A DNA stretch of 64,000 nt. Origin: Ilyomonas sp965247435 (GTDB lineage: Bacteria; Bacteroidota; Bacteroidia; Chitinophagales; Chitinophagaceae). The translations under genes and the position numbers were made by a program. The stretch lies in assembly GCA_965247435.1 (NCBI GenBank), contig OZ252019.1, forward strand, positions 434,001 to 498,000. Direction: 5' to 3'. The notes under the pieces were generated by a model. That model saw nothing but the letters and a program-made list of their open reading frames with translations. It did not search any database and was not told the origin of the DNA. Positions 1 to 8,308 of the stretch are shown piece after piece; position 1 is the stretch's first letter, and the number at the start of each line of letters is the position of its first letter.

Positions 1-184
1 AATCGTAGCGTCAAGATTACCCGCGTTATAAAAAATAAAATAATTTTTTTTGTAGCTGTAGATTTTTATAAGGCAAACAGTAACCATACTGTTATTGCAA
101 GCCTGTTGCCGCGTTAGTTAAACCAATTAACAACAACTAACATAGCTATAGCAGCGCGGGCATTAACCCAATAAAAATTTACTT
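1..184. other. Upstream region of the first secreted protein gene
   Basis: AT-rich non-coding stretch before the first gene. I see no convincing open frame, RNA gene or strong hairpin. It probably holds the promoter of the two-gene surface-protein unit that follows, but no clear TAnnTTTG motif with a partner box could be picked out. Confidence 0.4.
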
Positions 185-1213
185 ATGAAAAAGTCAATGC
201 TTCTTGTTGCTTTCGCAATCGTTTGTTTGTTATCCGTTATTAATGCCAATGCCAAAATACGCAGGGTGGGCTATTTTGGACCTTTTATAAGCGGAACGGA
301 TTATTACAGTGTACAGGCAGCAAATGATGCTGCAAGCGCTGGTGATACGCTTTTAATATATCCGGGAAATTACGGTACTGCATATATTAATAGAAGGCTT
401 ATTATTATTGGGTATGGATATTTTGTAACCGGTACTGGTTCCAATCCAAACCTGCAAGCTATTGTAGGCACTCTTGGTTTAGATATAAGATTAAACGGTA
501 ATGCTGATAGCACTATTTTAGAAGGATTGGATGGGTTAACGTTATATGCACAACCAGGAACTCCATTAAAAGGTGTCGTGATTAGGCGTTGTAACATAGT
601 TTTACACTATACCAATGCTAATCTAACAAATTGGCAAATAACACAATCTGTTGTAAACTATATTAATGGTGCTTACGGGAACGGAGGAATATTAACCAAT
701 CTGTTTGTATCAAACTGTATAATAGGCAGTGTGTATTTTGATCTTATTTACAGTGCAGGAAGCACAGGTGTTTTTGAAAACAATATATTTGGAACAGGAC
801 CTACAGTTTTTAATAATGGTTCCTACACTTTAAAAAATAATGTTTTTCTAAGTACAACAGCTCCTACTGGAATTACTAATTGTATTTTCGATTACAATAT
901 TGCCAGTAACAACATTATCCCCAATAATGCGCCTTATAATCATAACCAAACCAATGTAAATATTGGGGCTGTTTTCGTTGGTTATCCAACACAAGGCACT
1001 TATAGCAACGATGGGCGTTATGTACTTGCTGCCGGAAGCCCTGCAATTGGTACCGGTGAAAACGGTGTTGATTGTGGCGTATATGGCACAACTGATCCTT
1101 ACCGCCTTAGCGGCATTCCACCCATTCCCTCTTTTTATAAATTAACGGCGCCGTCAACAACTACATCCGGCAATCCATATACCATCACCTTTAGCGTGCG
1201 CAGCAATAACTAA
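185..1213 (+). CDS. Secreted protein, probable right-handed beta-helix
   Basis: A 342-residue protein with a clear signal peptide (MKKSMLLVAFAIVCLL, cleavage near the ANAK segment at about residue 23). The rest is rich in Asn, Thr, Gly and Ile with short strand-turn units such as 'NNIFGTG' and 'LKNNVFLS', which is the texture of right-handed parallel beta-helix surface proteins; this is an inference from composition. No catalytic motif is visible. It lacks a T9SS sorting tail: the protein stops at 'TFSVRSNN', so it is either secreted without anchoring or slightly truncated. The next gene starts 23 bases downstream on the same strand, so the two are probably co-transcribed. The coding sequence is more AT-rich than that of its neighbour. 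Confidence 0.7.
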   Translation: MKKSMLLVAFAIVCLLSVINANAKIRRVGYFGPFISGTDYYSVQAANDAASAGDTLLIYPGNYGTAYINRRLIIIGYGYFVTGTGSNPNLQAIVGTLGLDIRLNGNADSTILEGLDGLTLYAQPGTPLKGVVIRRCNIVLHYTNANLTNWQITQSVVNYINGAYGNGGILTNLFVSNCIIGSVYFDLIYSAGSTGVFENNIFGTGPTVFNNGSYTLKNNVFLSTTAPTGITNCIFDYNIASNNIIPNNAPYNHNQTNVNIGAVFVGYPTQGTYSNDGRYVLAAGSPAIGTGENGVDCGVYGTTDPYRLSGIPPIPSFYKLTAPSTTTSGNPYTITFSVRSNN

Positions 1214-1236
1214 CAACACTATTTAAAACAAATGCT

Positions 1237-3534
1237 ATGATACAGCTAAGCAGATGCTGTGTGCTTTGTTGCCTGAGTGTGTTGTATTGTTGCTTTGCAA
1301 ATGCGCAGCCCAACATTACCAAAGTAGAATACTACATAGATAATGATCCCGGCTATGGCAATGCAACAAATAAAACGATAACGCCCGGCAAGAATCTCAC
1401 AGACCAATCAATAAACATAAACCCAATACTGCTTTCTTATGGCGTGCACCTCGTGGGCGTGCGGGCAAAAGACGCAAACGGCCACTGGAGTCTCGACAAT
1501 AAATGGCTGCTGGTAAAGCCGCAGCTAACAGTAGCTGTTCCAAAAGTTTCTGCAGTGGAGTACTATATAGATACCGATCCGGGTTACGGTAATGCTATGC
1601 CAGTTGCGGTAACCGGTGCAACCAATATTGCAGATAAGACTTTTGCCGTTAATCCATCCGCTTTATCTTCCGGCGTGCACCTGATCGGCATCCGCGCCAG
1701 GGACGCAAACGGCCATTGGAGCCTGGATAACAAATGGCTCTTTGTAAAGCCGCAGGCAGCGGCAGCGCTCGCCAATATTAATAGAGCAGAATACTATATT
1801 GATACCGATCCGGGATATGGCAACGCCACTGCTGTTGGTATTACCGCAGGCACCAACATTTCCGATAAGGCTTTCAACATCAATCCCGCCACTTTATCTG
1901 CCGGCGTACACCTCGTAGGCATCCGGGCAAGAGATGCAGTCGGGCACTGGAGCCTCGACAATAAATGGTTGTTTGTAAAACCGGCGGGGGCGGTTAACGT
2001 TCCTAAACTCAAGCTGGTTGAATATTATATAGACACCGACCCCGGCTATGGTAATGCCAAAGCAATACCGGTTGCTGCCGATACCAATGCAAGCAACATT
2101 AGCATCAATATTAATCCAACAACATTAAGCACCGGCGCTCACCTCTTAGGTATCCGTGCAAAGGATGCGAGTGGCCACTGGAGCCTGGATAATAAATGGC
2201 TGTTCATTAATCCGGCGGCGCAGGATACAGTGCTGCCCAATCTTAAACAGGTGGAGTACTACATAGATACCGATCCCGGCTGGGGCAAGGGCATACCTAT
2301 TGCCATCAGTAATACCAATAAGCAGGTCAACTTCCAGTTGCCGGTTAATATCAGCGGCCTCGACACCGGCAGCCATAAATTATTCATACGTTCTAAAGAT
2401 GTAAACAACGCCTGGAGCCTTGACAATGTATTTACTTTTAAAGTAGCTGTTAAGATTGCAACACCTTCTATTATAACCACCAGCATCGTAAATAAAAATC
2501 TTTGTATCGGCGATGTGGTAAAAGTATCATACGCTGCCACCGGCACTTACAATAGCGGCAATATTTTTAAAGTACAACTAAGTAATGCGGCCGGTTCTTT
2601 TGTTGCGCCAACAGTTATTGGTACACATGCGGGTGCAGACAACAGCATTATCAATTGTGCCCTTCCTGCAAATCTGCCGTATGGCAACCGGTACAGGATA
2701 AGAGTCGTTAGCACCAGCCCGGCCTTAACGGGTATCACCGGCAGCGATACGCTTATCATTCATGCGAAGTCATCACCGGCGCCAACAGTTACGCCGGCAG
2801 GCGATACGGTCATCTGCAATGGCAGCAGCATTTTACTAAGTGCCGGCACCGGCTATCTGTCTTACTACTGGAACAGCGGGCAAAATACGAGGCAGATAAG
2901 GGTGGATACCACAGGCTCGTACCGGGTTACTGTTACTGATACCACCGGTTGCCAGGGCACATCGGCACCTGCTAATGTAAGCCTGAAAAATAAACCGGTA
3001 TTATCTAACATCACCGGGCCGGCAACGGTTCTTGCCGGACAAGACAGCTTACTATATAAGGTGACTGATGCCACGGGCGTTACTTATACCTGGACGGTGC
3101 CTGCAGGAGCAACCATTACTGCCGGTCAGGGAACGGAAGCCATTACGGTTACCTGGGGTTCAGGATCGGGGCAGGTTACGGTAAAAGGAACTAACAACTG
3201 CGGCACCTCTGGGGTAAAGAGCCTGGCAGTAACCGTTGCCGGCGCACTGATAGCAATGGATAAAAAACAAATGAATACAGACAAATCTGTAAAACTTTAT
3301 CCTAACCCTGCTGCTAACACCACTGTGCTTGCGTTTTATTTTGATAAAGAAGAAGGTTATGCAATAGAATTAACAGACATGGCCGGTAAAGTATTGCAAC
3401 ACATAAGCGGAAGCAGTGCGGCCGGAAGGAATACTGTTAAACTCGATTTCAGTCGCTATGCGCAAGGCATATACTGGATTATTTTAAGAAGTAAAGCGCA
3501 TGGTATCTGCACACTGAAATTTAGTAAAGAGTAA
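1237..3534 (+). CDS. T9SS-secreted protein with five 77-78-residue tandem repeats and Ig/PKD-like domains
   Basis: A 765-residue secreted protein. It has a signal peptide ending near 'CCFANAQ' (residue 24). Residues 31 to about 410 are five tandem repeats, each opening with EYYIDTDPGYG and closing with GHWSLDNKWLF (last copy 'NAWSLDNVF'). Residues about 415-655 look like beta-sandwich Ig/PKD-type modules, one containing the 'YYWNSGQNT..I.V..TGSYRVTVTD' type of pattern. The last ~80 residues are a type A T9SS sorting domain (LYPNPAANTTV to LKFSKE). The protein is therefore probably exported by T9SS and attached to the cell surface or released. The repeat unit is common in Bacteroidota surface proteins but I do not know a function for it. 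It likely forms a unit with the upstream beta-helix gene. Confidence 0.85.
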   Translation: MIQLSRCCVLCCLSVLYCCFANAQPNITKVEYYIDNDPGYGNATNKTITPGKNLTDQSININPILLSYGVHLVGVRAKDANGHWSLDNKWLLVKPQLTVAVPKVSAVEYYIDTDPGYGNAMPVAVTGATNIADKTFAVNPSALSSGVHLIGIRARDANGHWSLDNKWLFVKPQAAAALANINRAEYYIDTDPGYGNATAVGITAGTNISDKAFNINPATLSAGVHLVGIRARDAVGHWSLDNKWLFVKPAGAVNVPKLKLVEYYIDTDPGYGNAKAIPVAADTNASNISININPTTLSTGAHLLGIRAKDASGHWSLDNKWLFINPAAQDTVLPNLKQVEYYIDTDPGWGKGIPIAISNTNKQVNFQLPVNISGLDTGSHKLFIRSKDVNNAWSLDNVFTFKVAVKIATPSIITTSIVNKNLCIGDVVKVSYAATGTYNSGNIFKVQLSNAAGSFVAPTVIGTHAGADNSIINCALPANLPYGNRYRIRVVSTSPALTGITGSDTLIIHAKSSPAPTVTPAGDTVICNGSSILLSAGTGYLSYYWNSGQNTRQIRVDTTGSYRVTVTDTTGCQGTSAPANVSLKNKPVLSNITGPATVLAGQDSLLYKVTDATGVTYTWTVPAGATITAGQGTEAITVTWGSGSGQVTVKGTNNCGTSGVKSLAVTVAGALIAMDKKQMNTDKSVKLYPNPAANTTVLAFYFDKEEGYAIELTDMAGKVLQHISGSSAAGRNTVKLDFSRYAQGIYWIILRSKAHGICTLKFSKE
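1327..2460 (+). repeat. Five in-frame tandem repeats, period about 231 bp
   Basis: The conserved EYYID start recurs at residues 31, 108, 185, 262 and 340, giving spacings of 77, 77, 77 and 78 codons. The repeats are similar at DNA level as well as protein level, most strikingly over the 'GG(A/C/T)CA(C/T)TGGAG' segment that encodes HWS. Copies 2 to 4 are closest to each other; the first and last are more diverged (DNDPG in copy 1, DPGWGKG in copy 5). This pattern suggests growth by internal duplication. Confidence 0.9.
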
Positions 3535-3551
3535 GCGTATAAATATTATTT

Positions 3552-3590
3552 CAACCCGCAAGGCAATAAACGCTTTGCGGGTTGTTTATT
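3552..3590 (+). terminator. Hairpin terminator after the repeat protein gene
   Basis: Ten-base perfect stem CAACCCGCAA / TTGCGGGTTG beginning 18 bases after the stop codon, with a 13-base loop and a moderately T-rich tail. The tail is not a clean T run, so termination efficiency is uncertain. Confidence 0.6.
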
Positions 3591-3643
3591 AAGTGACTTG
3601 ACTGATCGAATCCATCAACAATAAGTATTGGCTGCCTGCTTTA

Positions 3644-3651
3644 TAACTTTG
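3644..3651 (+). promoter_or_regulatory. Candidate -7 element for gatB
   Basis: TAACTTTG is an exact match to the Bacteroidota -7 consensus TAnnTTTG and lies about 150 bases before the gatB start, after the upstream terminator. I do not see a well-spaced -33 TTTG partner, so this is a weak call. Confidence 0.3.
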
Positions 3652-3798
3652 TTTATATAAAATGCGGTAACAGGAGTGAGCACTGGGATAGGTGGTGGCA
3701 GTTTCCTTCATTAATCAGGTAAAAAGTTAACACTTATCCTGCGCTTCTCAGCTTGGCGCTCAATCAATACCTTTACAGCCTTTTATTAACCCGGAATA

Positions 3799-5244
3799 AT
3801 GAATGTTGCTGATAAATACGAAGCGGTAATAGGGCTGGAGGTGCATGCGCAGTTAGCTACACTGAGCAAGCTGTTTAGTGGCGATAGTACCGCTTTTGGC
3901 GCGCCGCCCAATACGCATGTAAGTCCCATAACACTCGGCCATCCCGGCACGCTGCCCAAGACCAATAAAAAGGCCGTGGAGTATGCTATCAAAATGGGGC
4001 TGGCCTGCCATTGCGAGATAGAGCGCTACAATTATTTTGCCCGCAAAAATTATTTTTATCCCGACCTGCCCAAAGGTTACCAGGTTTCGCAGCACACCAC
4101 GCCTATCTGTAAAGGTGGCTTTGTAACGATTAAAACAGAGCGCGGCCTGCGCAATGTGCAGCTTAACCGCATACACCTCGAAGAAGACGCCGGTAAAAGT
4201 ATTCATGATATAGCGGAAAACTATACCTGCATAGATTACAACCGCGCCGGCACGCCGCTGATTGAAATAGTAACCGAACCGGATTTACACAGTGCCGAAG
4301 AAGCCTACCAGTATGTAACGGAAGTGCGCCGCCTTGTGCGCTGGCTCCGCATTTGCGATGGTAATATGGAAGAAGGTAGCCTGCGCTGCGATGCCAATGT
4401 TTCTGTGCGTTTGAAGGGAGCGGCAAAGCTGGGCACCAGGGTAGAAGTGAAGAACCTCAATTCCATCCGTAATGTAAAAAAAGCGATCGAACATGAGATT
4501 GAACGCATGATAGTACTGCTGGAAGAGGGCGAAAGAATTGTTCAGCAAACGCGCAGTTTCGATGCGTCCGACGACACTACTTTTGCCATTCGCGATAAAG
4601 AAGAAGCCAACGATTACCGCTACTTTCCGGAGCCCGACCTGTCGCCGTTTCATTTATCAGAAAGCTTTATAAAAAATATCGAGGCGCAGCAGCCCCTTTT
4701 ACCCTATGCACTGCAGGAAAAATATAAAAGCCTGGGCTTGAGTGAATACGACGCTGCCCAGTTATGCTCGGAAAAAGAAATAAGCGATTATTATGAAGCC
4801 GTTATTAAACATAGCACCAACTATAAGGCCGCTGCCAACTGGATAAACGGGCCGCTGCGGCAATACAGTAAGGATGAAAAACTTTCGTTTGCACAAATAG
4901 CTTTACAGCCGCTGCAGTTAGCCGGGCTGATGCAATTGGTAGAGGATGGCAAGGTAAATTTCTCTGTGGCTTCGCAACGGATACTGCCGGTGCTGATTGG
5001 CAATGCAGCCCTAACGCCTGTGGAAGCAGCCACTGCAATGAATTTGCTGCAAACCAGCACCGGCAGCGATATCGAAAACTGGGTAAATGAAGTAATAGCG
5101 GCTATGCCGGATAAAGTGGCGGAGTACAAAAGGGGCAAGAAAGGCCTGATAGGCTTATTTGTAGGCGAAGTAAAAAAAAGGAGCAGGGGCAAGGCCGACC
5201 CGAAAGCAGTTACGGATCTGCTGCAGCAAAAGCTGAATGCTTAA
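3799..5244 (+). CDS. gatB: Aspartyl/glutamyl-tRNA amidotransferase subunit B
   Basis: GatB of the cytoplasmic GatCAB complex, which converts Glu-tRNA(Gln) or Asp-tRNA(Asn) to the amidated form using ATP and ammonia from GatA. At 481 residues it has the usual length. The family signature is present: YEAVIGLEVHAQL at the start, ITLGHPGTLP near residue 50, then 'DYNRAGTPLIEIVTEPD' and 'EEGSLRCDANVS', followed by the helical tail and YqeY-like C-terminal domain that hold the tRNA. The ATG at 3799 starts exactly where family members begin. gatA and gatC are not adjacent, which is common in Bacteroidota. The gene ends close to the TlpA-like gene that follows on the same strand. Confidence 0.97.
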   Translation: MNVADKYEAVIGLEVHAQLATLSKLFSGDSTAFGAPPNTHVSPITLGHPGTLPKTNKKAVEYAIKMGLACHCEIERYNYFARKNYFYPDLPKGYQVSQHTTPICKGGFVTIKTERGLRNVQLNRIHLEEDAGKSIHDIAENYTCIDYNRAGTPLIEIVTEPDLHSAEEAYQYVTEVRRLVRWLRICDGNMEEGSLRCDANVSVRLKGAAKLGTRVEVKNLNSIRNVKKAIEHEIERMIVLLEEGERIVQQTRSFDASDDTTFAIRDKEEANDYRYFPEPDLSPFHLSESFIKNIEAQQPLLPYALQEKYKSLGLSEYDAAQLCSEKEISDYYEAVIKHSTNYKAAANWINGPLRQYSKDEKLSFAQIALQPLQLAGLMQLVEDGKVNFSVASQRILPVLIGNAALTPVEAATAMNLLQTSTGSDIENWVNEVIAAMPDKVAEYKRGKKGLIGLFVGEVKKRSRGKADPKAVTDLLQQKLNA

Positions 5245-5287
5245 TGGCTGGACATTAAAAATAATAATGACTTTTAATATTGATACA

Positions 5288-6418
5288 ATGAGAAAATATT
5301 TTGTACTTGCAACTATTGCAGGCCTTGGTTTGTTTGCCTGCGGACAAAAAAATAGCAATGGAGAATTTACAGTCAGCGGCAAAATTACGCATGTAAAAAA
5401 GCAGCTTGTCTTTTTGCAGCACCTTCCTTCCGATGGCAGCCAGGTGCAGATAGTAGATTCAGCTACACTTGGTAACGACGGCAGCTATAAGTTGAAGACC
5501 ATCGGGAAGGAAGAAGGCCTGTACTTTATTAGCGTTCCCGGCGGGGTGCAGGCGCTGTTTATTAACGACAACGACGACATTACACTTAACCTCGATTCGC
5601 TCAATTTCCGGCACCCGGAAATAAAAGGCTCCGATGCGAGTACCGACCTGTATAAATTCATGACGGCCTTTATTCAAAAAGATTCCGCCATTGGCGAGGT
5701 TTACCGCAAAGTGCAGGAAGCGGGTGTGCCGGACAGTGCCAAACAATTGGCTATGGGTGCTGTGCAGGTGCAGGTAAAGCAACTGAACGATCTGATAAAA
5801 AATACCATTACCCAGTCTAATAGTCCGGCTATTATTCAGTTTGCCATTAGCCAGGCAGCGAGTATGCAAACGATGTCTATGAACGACTTATATACGCTTG
5901 CAAACGAAGCAACTAACAGGTTTAAGGAAAACAGCGGCCTGGCTACTTTAAAAGCAAGGCTGCAGATAGCGGCCGAAGATGCAAAGCCAAAAGCTTATCC
6001 GCTCATTGGCCAGCCGGCACCCAACCTTGCCATGCAGGATGCTAATGGGAAAACCATAAACATCAGCGATTTTAAAGGCAAGTACTTACTGGTAGATTTT
6101 TGGGCAAGCTGGTGCGGGCCCTGCCGCCAGGAAAACCCCAATGTAGTGGCGGCTTACAACCAGTATAAAAATAAAAATTTTACCATTCTCGGCGTATCGC
6201 TGGATGATGATAAGGCCTCCTGGCTTGCAGCCATCAAAAAAGACGGCCTCGTATGGAACCACATGAGCGACCTGAAGCAATGGGCGAGCCCGGCGGTAGA
6301 TGCTTATCATTTCGATGGCATTCCTTTTAATGTACTGATAGACCCGCAGGGCAAAATTATCGCCAGCAGTTTACGTGGCCCCGATCTGCAAGCGAAGCTG
6401 GGGGAAGTGTTGCAATAG
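5288..6418 (+). CDS. TlpA-type thioredoxin lipoprotein with DUF4369 domain
   Basis: A 376-residue periplasmic thiol-disulfide protein. I chose the ATG at 5288 because it directly precedes a lipoprotein signal (MRKYFVLATIAGLGLFACG, lipid-modified Cys at residue 18); upstream in-frame starts would bury this signal. Residues about 25-120 match the DUF4369 beta-sandwich that precedes thioredoxin in Bacteroidota. The C-terminal AhpC/TlpA domain carries WCGPC (Cys276 and Cys279). Likely role: reducing periplasmic disulfides or cytochrome maturation; the exact substrate is unknown. The last 48 bases overlap the 3' end of drmB on the opposite strand, so this gene marks the left junction of the DISARM-like island, apparently without damage to the thioredoxin domain. 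Confidence 0.92.
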   Translation: MRKYFVLATIAGLGLFACGQKNSNGEFTVSGKITHVKKQLVFLQHLPSDGSQVQIVDSATLGNDGSYKLKTIGKEEGLYFISVPGGVQALFINDNDDITLNLDSLNFRHPEIKGSDASTDLYKFMTAFIQKDSAIGEVYRKVQEAGVPDSAKQLAMGAVQVQVKQLNDLIKNTITQSNSPAIIQFAISQAASMQTMSMNDLYTLANEATNRFKENSGLATLKARLQIAAEDAKPKAYPLIGQPAPNLAMQDANGKTINISDFKGKYLLVDFWASWCGPCRQENPNVVAAYNQYKNKNFTILGVSLDDDKASWLAAIKKDGLVWNHMSDLKQWASPAVDAYHFDGIPFNVLIDPQGKIIASSLRGPDLQAKLGEVLQ

Positions 6419-8305
6419 ATTCATAAACCCAAATTCGCTATCTGTCAACATAGCCCTGTCAAGAAAGCTATTAAATTCTTCACATGATGTTTCCGGCAAT
6501 AAAGCACATGAATAACATGCTGCTAAGTTTAATCCGCCAATGCCTTGTCCGTCCGAATGGTAGCATACTGGGTCAGAGGCGCAATCTTTACTTCTAAAAA
6601 TAGCAGAATTTAAAATCTTTCTGATGGAATCAGGGTTTGCTTGTGATGTCAAACCGCCATAGCTACCTTCTGAACCTGCAACTGTATAAATCAAAACACT
6701 TTGCATGTTTTCGTCGTCCACAAATAGCCGTTCGTTTAAAGATGTTGCAGCATACCCACATAAAAACTCTAACTCTTTAATCAGGATATGAGAAAATGTA
6801 TGAACGATTATAAACTTTGTAAGATGTTTTTCACTTTGAAATTTATTTTTAGATAGCATTTTATTTTCTGACACCCTTTTCTTCAAATCATCAATCCGTT
6901 TTCTAAATGCTGGTGTGTTGTCATAATGCAGGTAAAACCATTCTTCAATTTTTTGCTTATCAAAGTCAATAAAAATACCTTCTCCATAACTTTCAGATGC
7001 TAACAAGTAAGTTGTATTTACTGCTTGACTTGATGTGTATTTTACTTTTACATTTGAACTTGCGTCGCCATCACTTAAAAATAAATCTTTATCCAATGGT
7101 TCTTGTCGTGTATATGCAGTTTGAACTGTTGTTAATTTTAAACGCTTAACTTTTAATAATGCACTGATAGAAAATTCAGGCATTGTTGATAAATCCTGAT
7201 TTTCATATTTGAGGTTGTTTTTTTCTTTGTCATTATAGTTTGGGTTATTAATGATAAACTGATACTCTTTAAGACGATATTGAATTTCTGGTTCAAATTC
7301 AGTGTTGGTTTCGCTTCCAACAAAGTCATCAATAGTTTGTCTCTCGTAATCTCCTTCGAAAAAGTCATAAATATCTTTTATTGCTTTCCCTTTTTCTATG
7401 AGTGCAATAATTTTATCCTTGTCCTTAGGTGCTATCTCTTGTTTTTTTTGGGGTAAATAAATACTGTTGATACTTAAAGGATAGTAAACACTATTACTTG
7501 TTCGAATTACAGGTTTTAATTGAGTGATTTTTTCTTTTCCTATTCTCATTCCAAATAACCCTGCAAGTGTTACCTGTTTGCCTTTAGAAGAGCATTCTGA
7601 ATTTTTACACTGGATTCTAACGCCTGCTAAATCAGCAAATGTTTCAGAACGGATGTACCTTAAATCCTGCTTATTACAACAAGGGTCATTAAACTTAACA
7701 GTGCCTTTTTCGGAATCTTCTTCTTTTACATTCTTTTCAATTGTTGTCCATTTGTCCCAAGGAATGTCTTTAATCTCTCCACTTGGAGAAGTCATAACGA
7801 AACGAACTTGTTCTAATTCCTGATAGAACTTTCCTTTCTTCTCTGATTTTGCTTTGTCGTAGCAATGAAAACATTTTGGTTTTATAAATAATTCCGCAAT
7901 TTTATCATTGTTAATGTGATGCTTTTGTAATGTTATCCTCCATTTTGCCCACCATTGTTTTAAGTTATTAAATCGTTCACAATTGGGGCAGTACATCCAT
8001 TCTGGAAAATATTTTGCACTTGCAACTTCTTTAGTTTTAATTGGTAATGATTTAATCAAATGGTTTTCCTCATTGGTCGGCACTTTCACCAATTTCTGCA
8101 GCTTTGGAAAATGCGATTTTAGTCTGCCGATTAACCTGTTTTCTTCTATTTCATATTCAAGTTTATTACATGAGCCTGAATTATGGAAATACCATTTATC
8201 GAACTCTTCAATTTTTAATGCTCCTTTGGGTGTTTCTAAAATCGAACCGACGCCACCATAAGCACTCAACATCTTTCTTGATTGGGACTTTACATATTTT
8301 GACAT
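6371..8305 (-). CDS. drmB: DrmB-like DUF1998 protein of a DISARM-type defence operon
   Basis: A 644-residue protein with a CPNC (106-109) and a CFHC (145-148) pair that look like a zinc ribbon, a further Cys cluster in the middle, and a C-terminal DUF1998 region: 'HTFSHILIKELE', then 'GSYGGL' and 'ACYSCALLPETSCEE' around residues 590-610. DUF1998 fused to a zinc-ribbon is the mark of DrmB, which in characterised DISARM systems forms a complex with helicase DrmA that loads on incoming phage DNA. It starts 3 bases after the drmA stop, so it is co-translated with it. The last 15 codons are read from the complement of the tlpA-like gene, so the native stop may have been replaced; the DUF1998 domain itself looks complete. 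Confidence 0.85.
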   Translation of the reverse strand: MSKYVKSQSRKMLSAYGGVGSILETPKGALKIEEFDKWYFHNSGSCNKLEYEIEENRLIGRLKSHFPKLQKLVKVPTNEENHLIKSLPIKTKEVASAKYFPEWMYCPNCERFNNLKQWWAKWRITLQKHHINNDKIAELFIKPKCFHCYDKAKSEKKGKFYQELEQVRFVMTSPSGEIKDIPWDKWTTIEKNVKEEDSEKGTVKFNDPCCNKQDLRYIRSETFADLAGVRIQCKNSECSSKGKQVTLAGLFGMRIGKEKITQLKPVIRTSNSVYYPLSINSIYLPQKKQEIAPKDKDKIIALIEKGKAIKDIYDFFEGDYERQTIDDFVGSETNTEFEPEIQYRLKEYQFIINNPNYNDKEKNNLKYENQDLSTMPEFSISALLKVKRLKLTTVQTAYTRQEPLDKDLFLSDGDASSNVKVKYTSSQAVNTTYLLASESYGEGIFIDFDKQKIEEWFYLHYDNTPAFRKRIDDLKKRVSENKMLSKNKFQSEKHLTKFIIVHTFSHILIKELEFLCGYAATSLNERLFVDDENMQSVLIYTVAGSEGSYGGLTSQANPDSIRKILNSAIFRSKDCASDPVCYHSDGQGIGGLNLAACYSCALLPETSCEEFNSFLDRAMLTDSEFGFMNLLQHFPQLRLQIGAT

Positions 8306-8308
8306 GGC

